From the NCBI GenBank assembly GCA_003669575.1, contig QWOR01000219.1, positions 1 to 16,276 of the forward strand: a DNA stretch of 16,276 bases, in the 5' to 3' direction. Below are positions 15,231-16,276 of the stretch, one piece after another (the stretch's first letter is position 1; each line of letters starts with the position of its first letter). The notes beneath the pieces were generated by a model. That model searched no databases. It was not told the origin of the DNA and saw only the letters and a list, made by a program, of their open reading frames with translations. Source of the DNA: Planctomycetota bacterium. GTDB taxonomy: Bacteria; Planctomycetota; Planctomycetia; Planctomycetales; Planctomycetaceae. A program made the position numbers and the translations under genes.

Positions 15231-15725
15231 ATGCAATTCCTGCTCCTCAGTTTGCGTGTTCTTCTACTCCTGATCGGTTGGACAGGACTCGTCTTTACTG
15301 CAATTTGGGTTTTCGTAGGGACACACCAGTCGTTTAAAAACCTGCGAATCAATCGGGACTTCAAGGCAGCTGTGAGTTGTGTGCAAGATTTTCGTTCGGT
15401 GACGGGGAAGCTGCCGACGGACATTGAATTGGCTATGCTCACTGCGAAACTCCCTGTTCGCGAACATCGATTTAACTACGAAGTGAATTCGACACTCTCT
15501 CTCGTCCCTCAGCCTGCTGGAGGTGAACTCAACAATACTGTTTGGACTCTCTCGTTTTGGCGGGGAGAGTGGGCCGAGTACTACCTGTCATGGAATGGCT
15601 ATAACTCTCTGGACTGGCAATCCTCGTGGCTCTTATTCTGCGGTCTGCAGTCTCTCCCGACGCTTTTCTTGTCTTGGGCATGTCTGGCAGGAGCGAGGTG
15701 GCTGAGACGGCGAAGCCCTAGTTGA
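15231..15725 (+). CDS. Unrecognised two-helix membrane protein
   Basis: 164 aa. One hydrophobic segment lies at the N-terminus (about 3-29, FLLLSLRVLLLLIGWTGLVF) and one near the C-terminus (about 132-156, WLLFCGLQSLPTLFLSW). The loop of about 100 residues between them is probably periplasmic. In the loop, AAVSCVQDFRSVTGKLPTD recalls the pattern seen in pseudopilin-like proteins (helix, then tG.lPt), but the N-terminal prepilin motif is absent, so I do not call it a pilin. The last residues (LRRRSPS) are encoded by a dispersed repeat beginning at 15701, so the C-terminus may have been changed by insertion. It starts 13 nt after the previous gene. No function is proposed. Confidence 0.6.
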   Translation: MQFLLLSLRVLLLLIGWTGLVFTAIWVFVGTHQSFKNLRINRDFKAAVSCVQDFRSVTGKLPTDIELAMLTAKLPVREHRFNYEVNSTLSLVPQPAGGELNNTVWTLSFWRGEWAEYYLSWNGYNSLDWQSSWLLFCGLQSLPTLFLSWACLAGARWLRRRSPS

Positions 15726-15779
15726 GCCCCTGGTACGTCGGACGTTTGTTCGCTGAGACGGCTCTGCAGAAGCTTCGCC
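15701..15779. repeat. Dispersed repeat with internal direct and inverted copies
   Basis: GCTGAGACGGC occurs at 15701-15711 and again at 15752-15762. GGCGAAGC (15709-15716) is the reverse complement of GCTTCGCC (15772-15779). Translated on the minus strand the unit reads EGEASAEPSQRTNVRR, then RASPS, a pattern I recognise from translated non-coding repeats in planctomycete genomes (recollection, not a search). It covers the 3' end of the two-helix gene and reaches to within 15 nt of mazG. Confidence 0.55.
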
Positions 15780-15793
15780 CTCTCTTCGGTAAT

Positions 15794-16093
15794 TCAAGGC
15801 TTCTCTTCCACTCCACAGACACACACCATCTGTTTACAGCCCGGACAACCGTTGCCGTACTTCGCCTTCACTGCGGCATCGAGGTCGATCTTGGCGACGT
15901 TCGCGATGGTGGCCAGCCAGGCGAGGACATCGGCGAACTCGAACGCCAGTTCCTCCTTGGTCCCGCTGCGTAGAGCGGTCGCCAACTCGCCGACCTCCTC
16001 CATCAGCCACATGAACGTACCTTCGATTCCGCGCTCCTCGTCCTTGCGGGAGTACATCGTGTCGATCAGGGTCTGCAGTTCTTTGAGTGTCAT
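15794..16093 (-). CDS. MazG-like nucleotide pyrophosphohydrolase with Cys-rich tail
   Basis: 99 aa. A short single-domain member of the all-alpha NTP pyrophosphohydrolase (MazG) superfamily, which hydrolyses (d)NTPs to monophosphates. MEEVGELATAL (31-41) gives the EExxE metal motif (E32, E33, E36). EFADVLAWLATIAN (52-65) gives the second ExxD motif (E52, D55). The C-terminus is unusual for classical MazG: YGNGCPGCKQMVCVC (79-93) has four cysteines (C83, C86, C91, C93) arranged like a zinc knuckle. Similar short MazG proteins with a CP.C....C.C tail exist in archaea and planctomycetes (family knowledge). The ATG at 16093 is well placed before the first helix; no Shine-Dalgarno is visible. It is convergent with the two-gene unit on its left. 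Confidence 0.85.
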   Translation of the reverse strand: MTLKELQTLIDTMYSRKDEERGIEGTFMWLMEEVGELATALRSGTKEELAFEFADVLAWLATIANVAKIDLDAAVKAKYGNGCPGCKQMVCVCGVEEKP

Positions 16094-16128
16094 GAGGTTG
16101 ATCGTTCTGTGCGGAAGAATGCGAGCGG

Positions 16129-16146
16129 CAGATGTCAGTCTGCCTT
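16129..16146. repeat. Perfect hexamer palindrome upstream of mazG
   Basis: GGCAGA-TGTCAG-TCTGCC: 6-bp arms and a 6-nt loop, 36 nt before the mazG start. It could be a hairpin in the mazG leader or an operator. Nothing distinguishes these, and chance is possible. Confidence 0.35.
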
Positions 16147-16216
16147 GAATCGACGTGGATGGAAGAACCAGATTGCGAATGCGACGCGAGCAGTGGTGCG
16201 ACCGGTGATCCCGTCA

Positions 16217-16238
16217 GGACAGACAGGAATATCCGTCC
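16217..16238. repeat. Second copy of the GGACAGACAGGAAT element
   Basis: The 14-nt core matches 2198-2211 exactly. Here the stem is formed differently: GGACAGA (16217-16223) with TCCGTCC (16232-16238), one mismatch. It lies in non-coding DNA upstream of mazG, where no gene is seen to the end of the window. Confidence 0.45.
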
Positions 16239-16276
16239 CACTGTCGGGAGCATTCGTCTCAGCAAAGCTCGCTCAG

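Noticed and set aside
14735..15725. Toxin-antitoxin or defence cassette
   Set aside because: No toxin, nuclease or known immunity motif is visible in either protein; gene size and spacing alone are not enough.
15231..15725. Type II secretion pseudopilin
   Set aside because: The loop has a tG.lPt-like pattern, but the prepilin cleavage motif and the Glu at position 5 are absent and there is a second transmembrane helix.

Overview
The window looks like chromosomal DNA of a planctomycete (phylum Planctomycetota, most like the order Planctomycetales; I cannot name the genus). The grounds are family content and style: a DUF1552 protein and a DUF1501 protein with twin-arginine (Tat) signals, a DUF2752 membrane protein, a stand-alone Ser/Thr kinase, a very large LptD-like outer-membrane protein, RTX-type repeat debris, and short dispersed palindromic repeats. 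Composition is moderately GC-rich with long antisense shadow ORFs. No rRNA, tRNA, CRISPR array, integrase or transposase was seen.

Layout. 1-146 (-): 5' end of a DUF1552 Tat-exported protein, divergent from 301-1179 (+), a YacP/Rae1-like NYN-domain nuclease. 1297-2172 (+): family 4 [4Fe-4S] uracil-DNA glycosylase. It converges on 2257-3345 (-), a soluble Ser/Thr kinase, which follows 3478-4872 (-), a DUF1501 protein. 5174-7138 (+): a likely operon of a DUF2752 membrane protein and two tandem, mutually related lipoproteins of unknown function. 7139-7682: gene-poor, with a frame-broken relic of an RTX calcium-binding repeat protein and a weak pyrB promoter. 7683-9961 (+): pyrB and a dihydroorotase-like gene overlapping by 4 nt. 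The second protein has lost most metal ligands, so it is best read as a non-catalytic PyrC' partner of PyrB, as known from Pseudomonas. 9991-13104 (-): LptD-like protein, with a good sigma70-type promoter upstream at 13257-13286. 13536-14669 (+): class V PLP aminotransferase. 14735-15725 (+): two unrecognised small genes, the second ending inside a dispersed repeat. 15794-16093 (-): MazG-like pyrophosphohydrolase with a cysteine-rich tail.

How the genes work together. The window is mostly housekeeping: pyrimidine synthesis (PyrB/PyrC'), DNA uracil repair (UDG), nucleotide sanitation (MazG), RNA turnover (NYN) and envelope biogenesis (LptD, lipoproteins, Tat-exported proteins). I found no defence island or clearly new multi-gene system. 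The most interesting items are the degenerate dihydroorotase, the tandem lipoprotein pair, the RTX relic, the orphan gene pair with its repeat-derived C-terminus, and the repeated linker-helix module in the NYN protein.
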